Positions 41,557-51,053 are shown, counted from the stretch's first letter. The stretch is 51,140 bases of DNA from Desulfatirhabdium sp964549995 (GCA_964549995.1 CAZJXF010000006.1:1-51140), one strand, 5' to 3'. The notes: generated by a model from the sequence alone, not told the origin. A program made the numbers and translations.

Positions 41557-42690
41557 ATGCGCATCTTGATTACCGGAGGAGCCGGATTCATCGGCTCGCA
41601 TACAGCGGACCGACTCCTTTCCCTGGGCCACCGCATACGCATTCTCGACAATTTGCAACCAACGGTTCATCCCCTCGGAAAACCCGATTATCTCGACGAA
41701 CGAATCGAATTCCTCCAGGGAGACGTTCGAAACCGAGACATTCTCTTGCATGCATTGCAGGACATCGACGCCGTTTTTCACTTTGCCGCCTATCAGGATT
41801 ACCTTCCGGATTTCTCGACGTTTTTTTCGGTCAATACCGTCTCGACAGCCCTCCTGTATGAACTCATCGTCGAACAGCGGCTGCCTGTTCGTAAAATCAT
41901 CGTTGCCGCCAGCCAGGCTGTCATGGGAGAAGGTCGATACCACTGCCCGAAATGCGCGCCGAACGCAGACCGCTTTCTCTACCCCTCCATACGGCTCGAG
42001 GCCCAATTGTCCCAGGGGAAATGGGACCACGAATGTCCGGTATGTCAAAGCACGTTGCAGTGGCTGACCTCCGACGAAACGGTGATCCATCCGTGCAATC
42101 CCTATGCGATTTCGAAGCATGCCGAAGAGGCCATTGCCGTTCACCTCGGTGCGCGCTACGGCATTCCATCGGTTGTGATGCGCTATTCCATCGTCCAGGG
42201 GCCTCGACAATCGATCTTCAACGCTTACTCGGGCGCCATGCGCATTTTCGCCCTTTCGCTCTACAACCGACGGCCGCCCTGCATCTTCGAGGACGGACAG
42301 CAGATCCGGGATTTCGTCAACATCGAAGATGTCGTGGATGCCAATGTGATGGTCCTCGAAAAGGAGGACGCCGACGGGAAGGTTTTCAATGTCGGCGGCA
42401 ATATCCCCTGGACCATCAACGCGTTCTACCAGACCATGCAGGCCATCACCGGAATCGACATCGAGCCGATTCGTGAAGGCCACTATCGATACGGAGACAC
42501 CCGCCATATCGTTTCGGATACGACCCGGCTTCAATCCTTGGGTTGGGCTCCCCGGCGCACCGTGCCTTACAGCATCGAACGCTATTGGGAGGAACTGCTT
42601 CGAAAGGAAGGGCATCGAGAAATCCTCGAGGCCGCCGAGACGAATATGAAGCGGTTGAACGTCATCCGGAAAGCGATACGGCCTTCATGA
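41557..42690 (+). CDS. NAD-dependent epimerase/dehydratase with zinc-ribbon insertion
   Basis: A 377-residue extended short-chain dehydrogenase acting on a nucleotide sugar. Rossmann motif GGAGFIGSHTADRL at 7-20, catalytic Ser region AASQAVMGEG, and the YAISK motif (Tyr/Lys). Between Ser and Tyr there is an insertion of about 60 residues with two Cys pairs, HCPKC and HECPVC, 33 residues apart, suggesting a zinc ribbon. The neighbours hddA and hddC suggest a GDP-heptose or related sugar as substrate. It shares 4 nt with hddC (ATGA). Confidence 0.85.
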   Translation: MRILITGGAGFIGSHTADRLLSLGHRIRILDNLQPTVHPLGKPDYLDERIEFLQGDVRNRDILLHALQDIDAVFHFAAYQDYLPDFSTFFSVNTVSTALLYELIVEQRLPVRKIIVAASQAVMGEGRYHCPKCAPNADRFLYPSIRLEAQLSQGKWDHECPVCQSTLQWLTSDETVIHPCNPYAISKHAEEAIAVHLGARYGIPSVVMRYSIVQGPRQSIFNAYSGAMRIFALSLYNRRPPCIFEDGQQIRDFVNIEDVVDANVMVLEKEDADGKVFNVGGNIPWTINAFYQTMQAITGIDIEPIREGHYRYGDTRHIVSDTTRLQSLGWAPRRTVPYSIERYWEELLRKEGHREILEAAETNMKRLNVIRKAIRPS

Positions 42691-43424
42691 AAGCGTTTCT
42701 GCTTGCAGCCGGAAAGGGTACCCGACTGAGGCCCCTCACGGACACTACACCCAAGTGCCTGCTGCCGATCGGCGGCAAGCCGCTGCTGGCGATCTGGCTC
42801 GAGCTTCTTGAACGGCACGGCATTTCCGATGTCCTGATCAACACACACCACCACGCCGAACAGGTCGAATCCTTTCTTCGATGTCGGCGCAAGCATGCTC
42901 GGTTGAATATCGTGATCGCCCACGAAGACGTTCTTCTGGGAAGTGCAGGCACCCTGTGGCGGAATCGGGATTTTGTCGCCAAAGAGCAGGCGTTTCTGAT
43001 CGCTTATGCCGACAATCTGACGAATGCAGATCTGACCGATCTGGCCCGTGTTCATCGTAGGACATTGCAACACGGCGGCATCCTGACGATGGCACTTTTT
43101 CATGCACCCCATCCAGCCGCCTGCGGTATTGCATCCATCGATTCGGAAGGACGCATCACGGCATTCGAGGAAAAGCCTCAACAGCCCCGAAGCGATTTGG
43201 CCAATGCAGGCATTTACGTGGCTTCCGAAGCCATATTCGACGTTTTTCCACAAACGCTCGAATCCAGCTCTTCAGGCATTCTCGATATCGGCCACGATCT
43301 GCTGCCCCGACTGGTAAATCGGATGTACGGCACGGTGCTGAACGCCTATCTTCGAGATATCGGCACACCCGAGTCCTACCAGCTCGCCCTTACGGAATGG
43401 CCGCCAACGGATAGGAATATCTGA
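42687..43424 (+). CDS. hddC: Sugar-1-phosphate nucleotidyltransferase (heptose guanylyltransferase-like)
   Basis: A 245-residue nucleotidyltransferase. The signature AAGKGTRLRPLTDTTPKCLLPI near residues 7-28 (Gly-rich loop and Lys), the AYADNLTNADL metal site (Asp) and AFEEKPQ are clear. By context it makes GDP-heptose from heptose 1-phosphate; other NDP-hexose enzymes look alike. The start at 42687 is translationally coupled to the SDR gene; the longer frame from 42543 would overlap that gene for 144 bases. Confidence 0.82.
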   Translation: MKAFLLAAGKGTRLRPLTDTTPKCLLPIGGKPLLAIWLELLERHGISDVLINTHHHAEQVESFLRCRRKHARLNIVIAHEDVLLGSAGTLWRNRDFVAKEQAFLIAYADNLTNADLTDLARVHRRTLQHGGILTMALFHAPHPAACGIASIDSEGRITAFEEKPQQPRSDLANAGIYVASEAIFDVFPQTLESSSSGILDIGHDLLPRLVNRMYGTVLNAYLRDIGTPESYQLALTEWPPTDRNI

Positions 43425-43505
43425 GGGGAAAGAACAAGGGGTGGCACCGCAGCGCTTCCAACGAACTTTCCCCCATCTATAACCTCTTCATCAGGACCAT
43501 CATCC

Positions 43506-44090
43506 ATGCTGACCTTTCGCGAATTCGGCGCTCAATACCTCAACTCTCTGTGCCGGATCATCGACAATTTCGATCTGGAACGCTTCGAACGATTCGTCGA
43601 TGCGCTGCTTTCCGCCTACGACAACAACCGAATGATTTTCGTCATGGGAAACGGTGGAAGCGCAGCCACCGCATCCCATTTCGCCTGCGACATCAACAAA
43701 GGATGCGGATACGGTCTTCCCCGGAAATTTCGCATGCTATGCTTGAACGACAGCATTCCCACCCTTCTGGCCCTATCGAACGATATCGGCTATGAATCGG
43801 TATTTATCGAACAATTGAAGGTGTTTATGCAGCCCGGCGATACGGTCGTTGCATTCAGCGGCAGCGGCAATTCCCCCAATGTTCTCGAGGCCGTTTCCTA
43901 CGCATCCGCACAAGGAGCCTTTACCATCGGCATCACCGGGTACGAGGGTGGAAAACTCGCTCCGCTCGTCGATCTCGCACTGATCGTTCCCAGCGACGAC
44001 ATGCAGAAAATCGAGGACATGCATGTCATCCTGTGCCACATGACCATGCAGGCCATTCGCAACAGGGTAGGAGCCGAGAATCCATGCTGA
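43506..44090 (+). CDS. gmhA: SIS-domain sedoheptulose 7-phosphate isomerase
   Basis: A 194-residue SIS protein that converts sedoheptulose 7-phosphate into D-glycero-D-manno-heptose 7-phosphate. Seen: FVMGNGGSAATASHFACDI near residues 46-63, the phosphate loop FSGSGNSPNVLEAV, and MQKIEDMHVILCHM near the C-terminus with the catalytic Glu and His. Supplies the substrate of hddA. GmhB is not in the window. Confidence 0.9.
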   Translation: MLTFREFGAQYLNSLCRIIDNFDLERFERFVDALLSAYDNNRMIFVMGNGGSAATASHFACDINKGCGYGLPRKFRMLCLNDSIPTLLALSNDIGYESVFIEQLKVFMQPGDTVVAFSGSGNSPNVLEAVSYASAQGAFTIGITGYEGGKLAPLVDLALIVPSDDMQKIEDMHVILCHMTMQAIRNRVGAENPC

Positions 44091-44112
44091 CGATCGCTGG
44101 CTGGATAAGTGA

Positions 44113-44141
44113 TTGACTTTGATGATGGATTTGTTTATTGA
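44113..44141 (+). promoter_or_regulatory. Promoter of the HU-like gene and its operon
   Basis: TTGACT (44113-44118), a 17-bp spacer and TATTGA (44136-44141). It is the best candidate for the HU-holB-ricT-metG transcript and implies a leader of about 125 nt. Confidence 0.6.
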
Positions 44142-44273
44142 TGCAACGCTGTGCTTTGGAAAGGACTGTCAGGTCGAAACGGTTGTCGTTGAAAATACCC
44201 CAAGACCCCATCCTTCCCTGGAGGATAGCACCCCATACCCTTCGATTTCCCCCATCGGTTCACAGGAGGATGC

Positions 44274-44570
44274 ATGAACAAATTGGACTTGATTATGGCC
44301 TTGCGGGATGAAGCCAACATCTCCAAGATGGAGGCCACCCGGGTTGTCGAGATCTTTTTCGACAGCATGCGGGATGCTCTCCAGAGAGGAGATCGGGTTG
44401 AAATCCGAGGGCTCTGCAGCTTTTTTGTCAAATCCTATAAAAGTTATATCGGCAGAAACCCCAAAACCGGCGAAAAAGTGCAGATCGAACCCAAGAAACT
44501 GCCCTTCTTCAAGGCAGGCAAGGAACTGAAGGAAAGGGTGAACCGATACTCCCGTGGCCGGATTGGATGA
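44274..44570 (+). CDS. HU/IHF family DNA-binding protein
   Basis: A 98-residue histone-like protein. The N-terminal dimer helices (MNKLDLIMALRDEANISKMEATRVVEIFFDSM) and the beta-arm motif GRNPKTGEKVQI with its Pro that intercalates are present. A tail of about ten residues (KERVNRYSRGRIG) extends past the usual end; it overlaps the holB start by 17 nt. Architecture fits HU/IHF; the subtype is not determined. Confidence 0.9.
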   Translation: MNKLDLIMALRDEANISKMEATRVVEIFFDSMRDALQRGDRVEIRGLCSFFVKSYKSYIGRNPKTGEKVQIEPKKLPFFKAGKELKERVNRYSRGRIG

Positions 44571-45531
44571 CATTCAAGGGCAGGATGCCGCCGTTACGGT
44601 TTTGAAACAAGCGGTATCTTGCGGGCGCATTCCCAATGCCTGGTTGTTTGCAGGCCCGCAGGGTGTCGGGAAAATGCGGACTGCAAGATCCCTTGCACTC
44701 GTTCTGAACTGCGAAAATCGGCATCCGTCATCCGCAACAGCCTGCGGCGCATGCGCCAGCTGTCGGGCCCTAAGCAGCGGAAACCATCCGGATCTGATCG
44801 TCATCGAAGCCGAAAAACAGGAAATTCGTGTCGCTCAAATCCGTTCGGTATGCGCCGCACTCGAGAAGAAAGCCTTCGCCGCCCGCAAGCGGCTGGTGGT
44901 TTTCGATCAGGTCGAACGGATGAACCTCGGAGCCGCCAATGCCGCCCTGAAAATTCTGGAAGAACCGCCCGACGACACCCATTTTGTCCTGATTGCGGAA
45001 GAAGTCGAGAACGTGTTACCTACGATCCGTTCCAGATGTCAGCAAGTGATTTTCGGCCCGCTCCCCCCTCGAACCATCGAACTCCTGCTCCAGCAAGAGC
45101 ACGGAATCGATGCGCAAACGAGTCAACGCATTGCAGCCGTCAGCTCCGGAAGCATGCACCGAGCGCTTTTGATGGCCGAACCCAAATGGTTCTTATGGCG
45201 AGAGTGGGTGTTCGACGTTTTAGAGCAAATCGATCGTTTCCAACCGGCCGAACGGCTGTTGTTCGGTGAGCTGCTGCTCTCGAGAGCCGATCACCTCGAC
45301 ATATCGCTCGATTGGATGGCGACATGGTATCGGGATGCGCTCGGCATCCGGCATGGAAGCGCGCATCTGCTGAACGTCGATCGACGCGACGCCATCGCTC
45401 AGGCGGTGCGACATCGAACGACTCGCGATCTGACCGAAACCCTTGCAGCATTGACCCGCATGCGCCGAAAAAAGCCCAGTCGGGCCAATCTCAAGCTGAT
45501 GATGGACAACCTTGTTCTAACGTTGGCCTGA
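44554..45531 (+). CDS. holB: DNA polymerase III delta-prime subunit
   Basis: A 325-residue clamp-loader AAA+ protein. The ATP site motif (LFAGPQGVGKMRTARSLA) lies near residues 30-48, a four-Cys zinc module (NCEN to CGACASC) follows, and the sensor region is ALKILEEPPDDTHFVLI, with RSRCQ for the Arg finger. A GTG start at 44554 overlaps HU by 17 nt. Pairing of holB with ricT is common in bacteria and supports the call. Confidence 0.9.
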   Translation: MAGLDDIQGQDAAVTVLKQAVSCGRIPNAWLFAGPQGVGKMRTARSLALVLNCENRHPSSATACGACASCRALSSGNHPDLIVIEAEKQEIRVAQIRSVCAALEKKAFAARKRLVVFDQVERMNLGAANAALKILEEPPDDTHFVLIAEEVENVLPTIRSRCQQVIFGPLPPRTIELLLQQEHGIDAQTSQRIAAVSSGSMHRALLMAEPKWFLWREWVFDVLEQIDRFQPAERLLFGELLLSRADHLDISLDWMATWYRDALGIRHGSAHLLNVDRRDAIAQAVRHRTTRDLTETLAALTRMRRKKPSRANLKLMMDNLVLTLA

Positions 45532-45541
45532 CGGAAACACG

Positions 45542-46357
45542 ATGATCAAAATTGTAGGGGTCCGGTTCAAACCCGCCGGGAAAATTTATGATTTCGACGC
45601 CGGACATTATGTCCTGAGAATCGGCGATCCGGTGATCGTGGAAACCCAGCAGGGGTTGGGATTGGGACTGGTCGTCACCCCGCCCATCATTCAGGAAGAC
45701 GACGGACGAAGGTCGGATCTCAAGAAAATCTATCGCCTGGCCGTCGATGCCGACTTCGAGCAACTTGAAAAGAACACCCAGCTCGAACGGCAGGCCTTTG
45801 CCTATTGCGAAAGCTGTATCCGGTCCCTTGAACTGCCCATGAACCTCTTTCAGGTGGAGAGTACCTTCGACGGCTCGAAGCTGACTTTTTATTTTACGTC
45901 CGAAAATCGCGTCGATTTCAGACAGCTCATCAAGATGCTGGTCAAGGAATTGGGCGTTCGGATCGAAATGCGTCAGGTCGGCATCCGCAATCAGGCCAAA
46001 ATGTGCGGCGGCATCGGACGCTGCGGCCGGGAACTTTGTTGCACGTCCTTTCTGAACAATTTCAGCCCGGTGTCCATCAAAATGGCCAAGGAGCAGGGGC
46101 TTTCCCTCAATCCGGCGAAAATATCGGGCCTTTGCGGCAGGCTCATGTGCTGCCTGACCTATGAGGTCGACACCTACAAACACCTCAAAGCCGACATGCC
46201 CAAAGTCGGCAAGATCGTCACAACCCCCCAGGGCCCCGGAAAGGTGATCCGACAAAATCCCATTTGCCGTCGTATCGGCGTGCGGCTGGAAGACGGAACG
46301 GAAATCGATTTTCCGCTGTCGGACATCACGACCGAACCGCCCAAGGAGAATGCATGA
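45542..46357 (+). CDS. ricT: PSP1-domain protein RicT (YaaT-like)
   Basis: A 271-residue protein whose core (CESCIRSLELPMNLFQVESTFDGSKLTFYFTSENRVDFRQLIKMLVKEL) is the PSP1 C-terminal domain. The Cys-rich MCGGIGRCGRELCC and GLCGRLMCC segments may hold an iron-sulfur or zinc centre, as in the Bacillus Y complex that controls mRNA decay. It lies between holB and metG, and the metG ATG overlaps its stop by 4 nt. Confidence 0.87.
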   Translation: MIKIVGVRFKPAGKIYDFDAGHYVLRIGDPVIVETQQGLGLGLVVTPPIIQEDDGRRSDLKKIYRLAVDADFEQLEKNTQLERQAFAYCESCIRSLELPMNLFQVESTFDGSKLTFYFTSENRVDFRQLIKMLVKELGVRIEMRQVGIRNQAKMCGGIGRCGRELCCTSFLNNFSPVSIKMAKEQGLSLNPAKISGLCGRLMCCLTYEVDTYKHLKADMPKVGKIVTTPQGPGKVIRQNPICRRIGVRLEDGTEIDFPLSDITTEPPKENA

Positions 46358-48273
46358 AGGACCGTTTCTACATCACCACCCCCATTTACTATGTCAATGC
46401 GCCTCCCCATCTCGGCCATGCCTATACGACCATCGTCGCAGACGTCGTCCGCAGATTTCACCGAATGCTCGGAAAGGAAACCTTTTTCCTGACCGGAACC
46501 GACGAACACGGCGACAAGATCGTCCGTGCAGCCGAAAAAAATGGGATCTCCACCCGGGAATACGTCGATCGGACGAGCGCGCTCTTTCAGGCCCTCCCCC
46601 CTCAGCTGGGTACGGAACCCGATGATTTCATCCGCACAACGGAGGAGCGGCATATCCGCGTCGTCCAAACCATCCTCGACCGGATCTACGATTCAGGAGA
46701 TATCTATTTCAGTGAATACGAAGGGCTTTATTGTTTCGGGTGCGAGCGCTTTTACCAGGAACGGGAGCTGGTCGACGGCAAATGCCCGGACCATCAAACC
46801 CCGCCGGAGCCGATTCGGGAGGCGAATTATTTTTTCCGGATGAGCCGCTACCAGCAGTGGCTGATCGACCACATCCAGAACCATCCGGATTTCATCCGTC
46901 CCGAGCGATACCGCAACGAAGTGTTGGCCTTCCTGCGCGAACCCCTCGAAGACCTGTGCATCTCCCGTCCCAAAAAACGGCTCGACTGGGGAATCCCCCT
47001 TCCCTTCGACAACCGTTATGTCACCTATGTTTGGTTCGATGCACTCCTCAACTACATTTCCGCCCTCGGCTATCCAGATGGAGAGCGGTTCCAGCGATTC
47101 TGGCCGGCTGCCCAGCATCTGGTCGCAAAAGACATTCTCAAACCCCACGGCATTTACTGGCCCATCATCCTCAAGGCTGCAGGCATCGAGCCCTACCGGC
47201 ACCTGAACGTCCATGGCTATTGGAACGTCGATCAAAGCAAGATGTCCAAGAGCCTCGGCAACGTCGTCGATCCCCTGAGCATCCGCAACGCCTATGGATT
47301 GGACGGATTGCGCTATTTCCTCTTGCGGGAGATGACCTTCGGCCTGGATGCGAACTTCAACCACGAGGCCGTCGTCACCCGCATCAATGCCGATCTGGCG
47401 AACGATCTGGGAAACTTGTTTTCCCGGGTCATCGCCATGGTCCACAAATACCGGAACGGAATGGTTCCGGACGCCGGAGACCCTTCCGAGGAGAGCCGTC
47501 GGACGGCTTCTCTCGCCGCTCATACGGCCGATGAATACCGACGGTTCATGGTCGACTGGGCGTTTCACAAGGCGCTGACGGTTGTTTGGGAATTCGTGAA
47601 CCACCTGAACAAACGGATCGACAGCGCACAACCCTGGCGCCTGTTCAAAGAAGCTCCGGATGGACCGGAACTGAACGACGTGCTCTATACCCTTCTGGAA
47701 GGGCTGCGGATCATTGCAGGTTTCATCCAGCCGATCATGCCGGAGACGGCAGCACGCATGCTGCGGCACCTCGGTGTAGACACTTCGTCCTCGGGCCAAC
47801 CCTTCGAGGCGATTTGCACCTGGGGATCGCTGAAACCCGGCACCCGCCTCGAACCTCCGATCACCTTGTTTCCGAGAATCGAGGTTCAACCCAAAACCGA
47901 CAACCGAAAGACGGAACCGCCCAGAATGACACAGACCGACGCTCCATCGGAAATTACCATCGATCAGGTCAAAGCCCTCGACCTTCGGGTCGCCACCGTT
48001 ACGGCGGCAGAACGCGTCCCCAAGGCCAACAAATTGATCAAACTGACCGTCTCTCTGGGGGAGGATGTCCATCGCACGATCGTTGCAGGTATCGCCGCAA
48101 GCTATGAACCGGAAGCCCTGATCGGAAAACAGATCGTCGTCGTCGCCAACCTCAAGCCGACGAAACTGATGGGGGTCGAGTCCCAGGGCATGCTGCTGGC
48201 TGCCGCCTCCGATGCAGGATCCTCCGTTCTCACCGTCGACAAACCCGTTCTTCCAGGCACCGGAATCCGCTAA
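46354..48273 (+). CDS. metG: Methionine-tRNA ligase
   Basis: A 639-residue class I aminoacyl-tRNA synthetase. Seen: the HIGH-type motif in PPHLGHAYTT near residue 16, a zinc-binding CFGCERFYQ with a further Cys (GKCPDH), and the KMSKS motif (QSKMSKSLGNVVDP). A C-terminal tRNA-binding domain (about 530-639) is present. The start at 46354 is translationally coupled to ricT; the longer frame from 46264 overlaps ricT and has no similarity to the family. Confidence 0.94.
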   Translation: MKDRFYITTPIYYVNAPPHLGHAYTTIVADVVRRFHRMLGKETFFLTGTDEHGDKIVRAAEKNGISTREYVDRTSALFQALPPQLGTEPDDFIRTTEERHIRVVQTILDRIYDSGDIYFSEYEGLYCFGCERFYQERELVDGKCPDHQTPPEPIREANYFFRMSRYQQWLIDHIQNHPDFIRPERYRNEVLAFLREPLEDLCISRPKKRLDWGIPLPFDNRYVTYVWFDALLNYISALGYPDGERFQRFWPAAQHLVAKDILKPHGIYWPIILKAAGIEPYRHLNVHGYWNVDQSKMSKSLGNVVDPLSIRNAYGLDGLRYFLLREMTFGLDANFNHEAVVTRINADLANDLGNLFSRVIAMVHKYRNGMVPDAGDPSEESRRTASLAAHTADEYRRFMVDWAFHKALTVVWEFVNHLNKRIDSAQPWRLFKEAPDGPELNDVLYTLLEGLRIIAGFIQPIMPETAARMLRHLGVDTSSSGQPFEAICTWGSLKPGTRLEPPITLFPRIEVQPKTDNRKTEPPRMTQTDAPSEITIDQVKALDLRVATVTAAERVPKANKLIKLTVSLGEDVHRTIVAGIAASYEPEALIGKQIVVVANLKPTKLMGVESQGMLLAAASDAGSSVLTVDKPVLPGTGIR

Positions 48274-48291
48274 CGGAAAGGGCTTTCGATC

Positions 48292-49728
48292 ATGACCGAT
48301 CCATCTTCCCCCTTCGGCTCTTCAACCGAGTCCTCCGATTGGGCCGGTTATCTGGAAGCCATGAAGCATCACGTCGAAAAACGAAAGAGCAGGCGCAGAT
48401 GGATGATGATGGGATTGATCGGCTGCATGGCTGTGGCGTTCTGGTATCTGGGATGGAACGACGATACCGGCAAGTTCCCCCCGCCTGGAGCCGATGCGGC
48501 TCAATCCGTTCGGAAGAAGCAACCCGTGCCTTCGAAACCGACGGCCTTCGGACGAAACGACATTCGGGCCATGCTGCAACAACGGCCCATCCATAACAGC
48601 ACGGTATCGGATTTTCGAATTGCCTATATGAACCAGACCTACCAGATCGACACGAGCCTGGACCCACGGCTGCAACAGACGGCATTGCATCATCTCATGA
48701 CGAAAACCTCCCGCCATATCGGCATCGTTGCCATGGACCCCTTCTCGGGTCGGATTCTGGCCATGGCCGGATTCGACAAACTTCGGCCGGGAATCAATCC
48801 CTGCACCCAGAGCGACTATCCGGCGGCCAGCGTGTTCAAGATCGTGACGGCCGCAGCGGCCCTCGATCGTATCGACATGGAGCCATCCTCGACCATTCCC
48901 TTTTCGGGAAACAAGCACACTCTCTATAAATCCCAGGTGACCGAGCGGGCAGCCACGCAGCGGATTTCTCTACGGGATGCCTTCGCCCAGTCGGTCAACC
49001 CGGTTTTCGGTAAGATCGGAGCCCTTCACCTCGGCAAAAACACCCTCGATCAGTATGCCCATGCCTTCGGTTTCAACCGATGGATCGATTTCGATCTGCC
49101 GCTGGAAACCAGCCCCTGCCGGATTTCGGCCGAATCCTTTCATCTTGCCGAAATCGCCAGCGGCTACAACCGCACCACCCGTATGTCCCCCGTCCATGGG
49201 GCCATGATCGCCTCAGCCGTTCTGAACGGCGGTCGGATGCCCTCCCCTTCCTTGGTGGATCAAGTGAGGGACAGCTTCGGAAACCGCGTCTATGTCCATC
49301 AGGCCGCAACCATCGGCCAGGCGCTGTCTCCCCAATCGGCATCCGTTCTACGAACCATGATGGGTGCGACCATCGATTGCGGAACGGGACGCCGATCTTT
49401 TGCGGGATACCAGTGTGACCCGGTCCTTGCCCGCCTTGAAATGGGCGGCAAGACCGGAACCATGGACAACGATGCCCACGACGTCCATTACGACTGGTTC
49501 GTCGGTTTCGGCGCCGATCGGCATACCGGCAGGGCCATCGCCGTCTCGGTCATGGTGGGTCATGAGCACCAGAAAGGCACCCGGGCAGGTCAATACGCCC
49601 GGCTGCTGATCCGTGAATTCTTCGGCTCCGGTCAGCCTCCCCTGCAGGTCAAGGCGCCTGTCAAGGCTCCCAACAAACCGGTGCTGACGAAAAAAGTCAA
49701 AGCGAAACCAAAGGCCGGGCATGGCTGA
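48292..49728 (+). CDS. Single-domain penicillin-binding transpeptidase
   Basis: A 478-residue inner-membrane protein with one membrane segment (about 37-55) and a transpeptidase domain. The active-site triads are visible: SxxK as Ser180-Val-Phe-Lys183, SxN as Ser234-Val-Asn236, and KTG at Lys387. The tail (PVKAPNKPVLTKKVKAKPKA) is Lys/Pro-rich. No glycosyltransferase domain. It could be a monofunctional DD-transpeptidase for growth or division; the partner glycosyltransferase is not in the window. Confidence 0.85.
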   Translation: MTDPSSPFGSSTESSDWAGYLEAMKHHVEKRKSRRRWMMMGLIGCMAVAFWYLGWNDDTGKFPPPGADAAQSVRKKQPVPSKPTAFGRNDIRAMLQQRPIHNSTVSDFRIAYMNQTYQIDTSLDPRLQQTALHHLMTKTSRHIGIVAMDPFSGRILAMAGFDKLRPGINPCTQSDYPAASVFKIVTAAAALDRIDMEPSSTIPFSGNKHTLYKSQVTERAATQRISLRDAFAQSVNPVFGKIGALHLGKNTLDQYAHAFGFNRWIDFDLPLETSPCRISAESFHLAEIASGYNRTTRMSPVHGAMIASAVLNGGRMPSPSLVDQVRDSFGNRVYVHQAATIGQALSPQSASVLRTMMGATIDCGTGRRSFAGYQCDPVLARLEMGGKTGTMDNDAHDVHYDWFVGFGADRHTGRAIAVSVMVGHEHQKGTRAGQYARLLIREFFGSGQPPLQVKAPVKAPNKPVLTKKVKAKPKAGHG

Positions 49729-49789
49729 TGGGTTGAACACGAGCAAACGATTATACGGATGAAAGGACAGATACAGGAGGCAAACGGTC

Positions 49790-50983
49790 ATGCCCGGATT
49801 TGAATGGTTCGGCGAAGAAGAACGCAAGGAAGTCATGGATGTACTCGATACGGGAGTGCTGTTCCGATACGGCTTCGATGCCATGCGAAACGGCCACTGG
49901 AAAGCCAAGGCTTTCGAGACAGAGCTGTGCCGTCGTATCGATGTGGCCCATTGCCACCTGTGCGCCAGTGGAACGGCGGCTCTCCACACGGCACTGGCCG
50001 CCTGCGGCATCGGTGCCGGCGACGAGGTCATCGTTCCTCCGTTCACCTTCATCGCGACGATCGAAGCCGTGCTGAACATCGGAGCCATTCCGGTCTTCTC
50101 CGAGATCGACAGAACGCTCTGTCTGGATCCGGACGGCATCGAAGCCCGCATCTCCCGCAGGACGAAGGCCGTCATCGTCGTTCATATGTGTGGCTCCATG
50201 GCCTGGATCGACCGGATTCGGCAGGTCTGCGACAAACACGGGCTCATCCTGATCGAAGACGCCTGTCAAGCCCTCGGCGCCTCCTTTCAGGGAAAAGCCC
50301 TGGGCACCTTCGGAAAGGCCGGTTGTTTCTCCTTCGATCCGGTCAAGACCGTCACCTGCGGGGAAGGCGGTGCTGTCGTAACCAATGATCCTGTGGTATA
50401 TCGCCAAGCCGATCAATTCGCCGATCACGGACATGACCACATCGGATCCGATCGCGGGTTGGAAGACCATCCCATTCTGGGAACCAATTACCGTATCAGC
50501 GAATTGAACGCTGCCGTCGGGCTCGCCCAATTGCGGAAGCTCGACTTGATGATCAAGCGACAACGGAAACACAAATCGGCAATCCGCTCCGCCCTTCGAG
50601 ACATCCCCGGTTTGTCTTTCAGGGAAATCCCGGATGAGGCAGGCGATTCGGCAACCTTTCTCACGTTCTTTCTACCGGAAGAGGAGACAACCCGCCGTGC
50701 GGCTGCAGCGCTTGCTGAAGCCGGTGTCGACGGATGCTTTTACTATTACGACAACAACTGGCATTACATCCGGAAATGGGAGCACTTGAAAAAGCTCCGA
50801 TCTCCGGCTCCCATGCCCATACATCTTCTTTCGGATCGTCCGGATTACGAAACCATCCGTCTACCCCAGTCCGATGCCCTGATATCCCGCGCCATCGCCA
50901 TGCTGATCAAACTGAACTGGACAGACGATGTCCTGGCCAAGCGGATCGAAACCATTCAACAAGTGCTGCGGCGGTACGTGTAA
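49790..50983 (+). CDS. kdnA: 8-amino-3,8-dideoxy-manno-octulosonate aminotransferase-like (KdnA)
   Basis: A 397-residue DegT/DnrJ/EryC1-type PLP aminotransferase. The PLP Lys is Lys186 in SFDPVKTVTCGEGGAV, the Asp/Gln pair is in LIEDACQALGASF, and LCASGTAALHTAL binds phosphate. The N-terminus MPGFEWFGEEERKEVMDVLD and the C-terminal CFYYYDNNWHYIRKWEH match what I recall of Shewanella KdnA closely. KdnA makes 8-amino-Kdo, which replaces Kdo in LPS. Its dehydrogenase partner KdnB is not in the window, so some doubt remains. Confidence 0.78.
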   Translation: MPGFEWFGEEERKEVMDVLDTGVLFRYGFDAMRNGHWKAKAFETELCRRIDVAHCHLCASGTAALHTALAACGIGAGDEVIVPPFTFIATIEAVLNIGAIPVFSEIDRTLCLDPDGIEARISRRTKAVIVVHMCGSMAWIDRIRQVCDKHGLILIEDACQALGASFQGKALGTFGKAGCFSFDPVKTVTCGEGGAVVTNDPVVYRQADQFADHGHDHIGSDRGLEDHPILGTNYRISELNAAVGLAQLRKLDLMIKRQRKHKSAIRSALRDIPGLSFREIPDEAGDSATFLTFFLPEEETTRRAAAALAEAGVDGCFYYYDNNWHYIRKWEHLKKLRSPAPMPIHLLSDRPDYETIRLPQSDALISRAIAMLIKLNWTDDVLAKRIETIQQVLRRYV

Positions 50984-51000
50984 GTGCGGTTGTCCGAAGC

Positions 51001-51035
51001 ATCCAAGATGCGGTGTGCGTGGTGCGCAATGACGT
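51001..51035. repeat. RTGCGNN heptamer array after kdnA
   Basis: Units ATCCAAG, ATGCGGT, GTGCGTG, GTGCGCA, ATGACGT begin 17 bp below the kdnA stop. Same family as 14952 and 18354. Confidence 0.65.
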
Positions 51036-51053
51036 ATCCGCTTCATCCGGAAT

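Noticed and set aside
40906..42615. 569-residue minus-strand frame across hddA and the SDR gene
   Set aside because: It runs through the palindromic element and antisense to two clear genes; no known domain.
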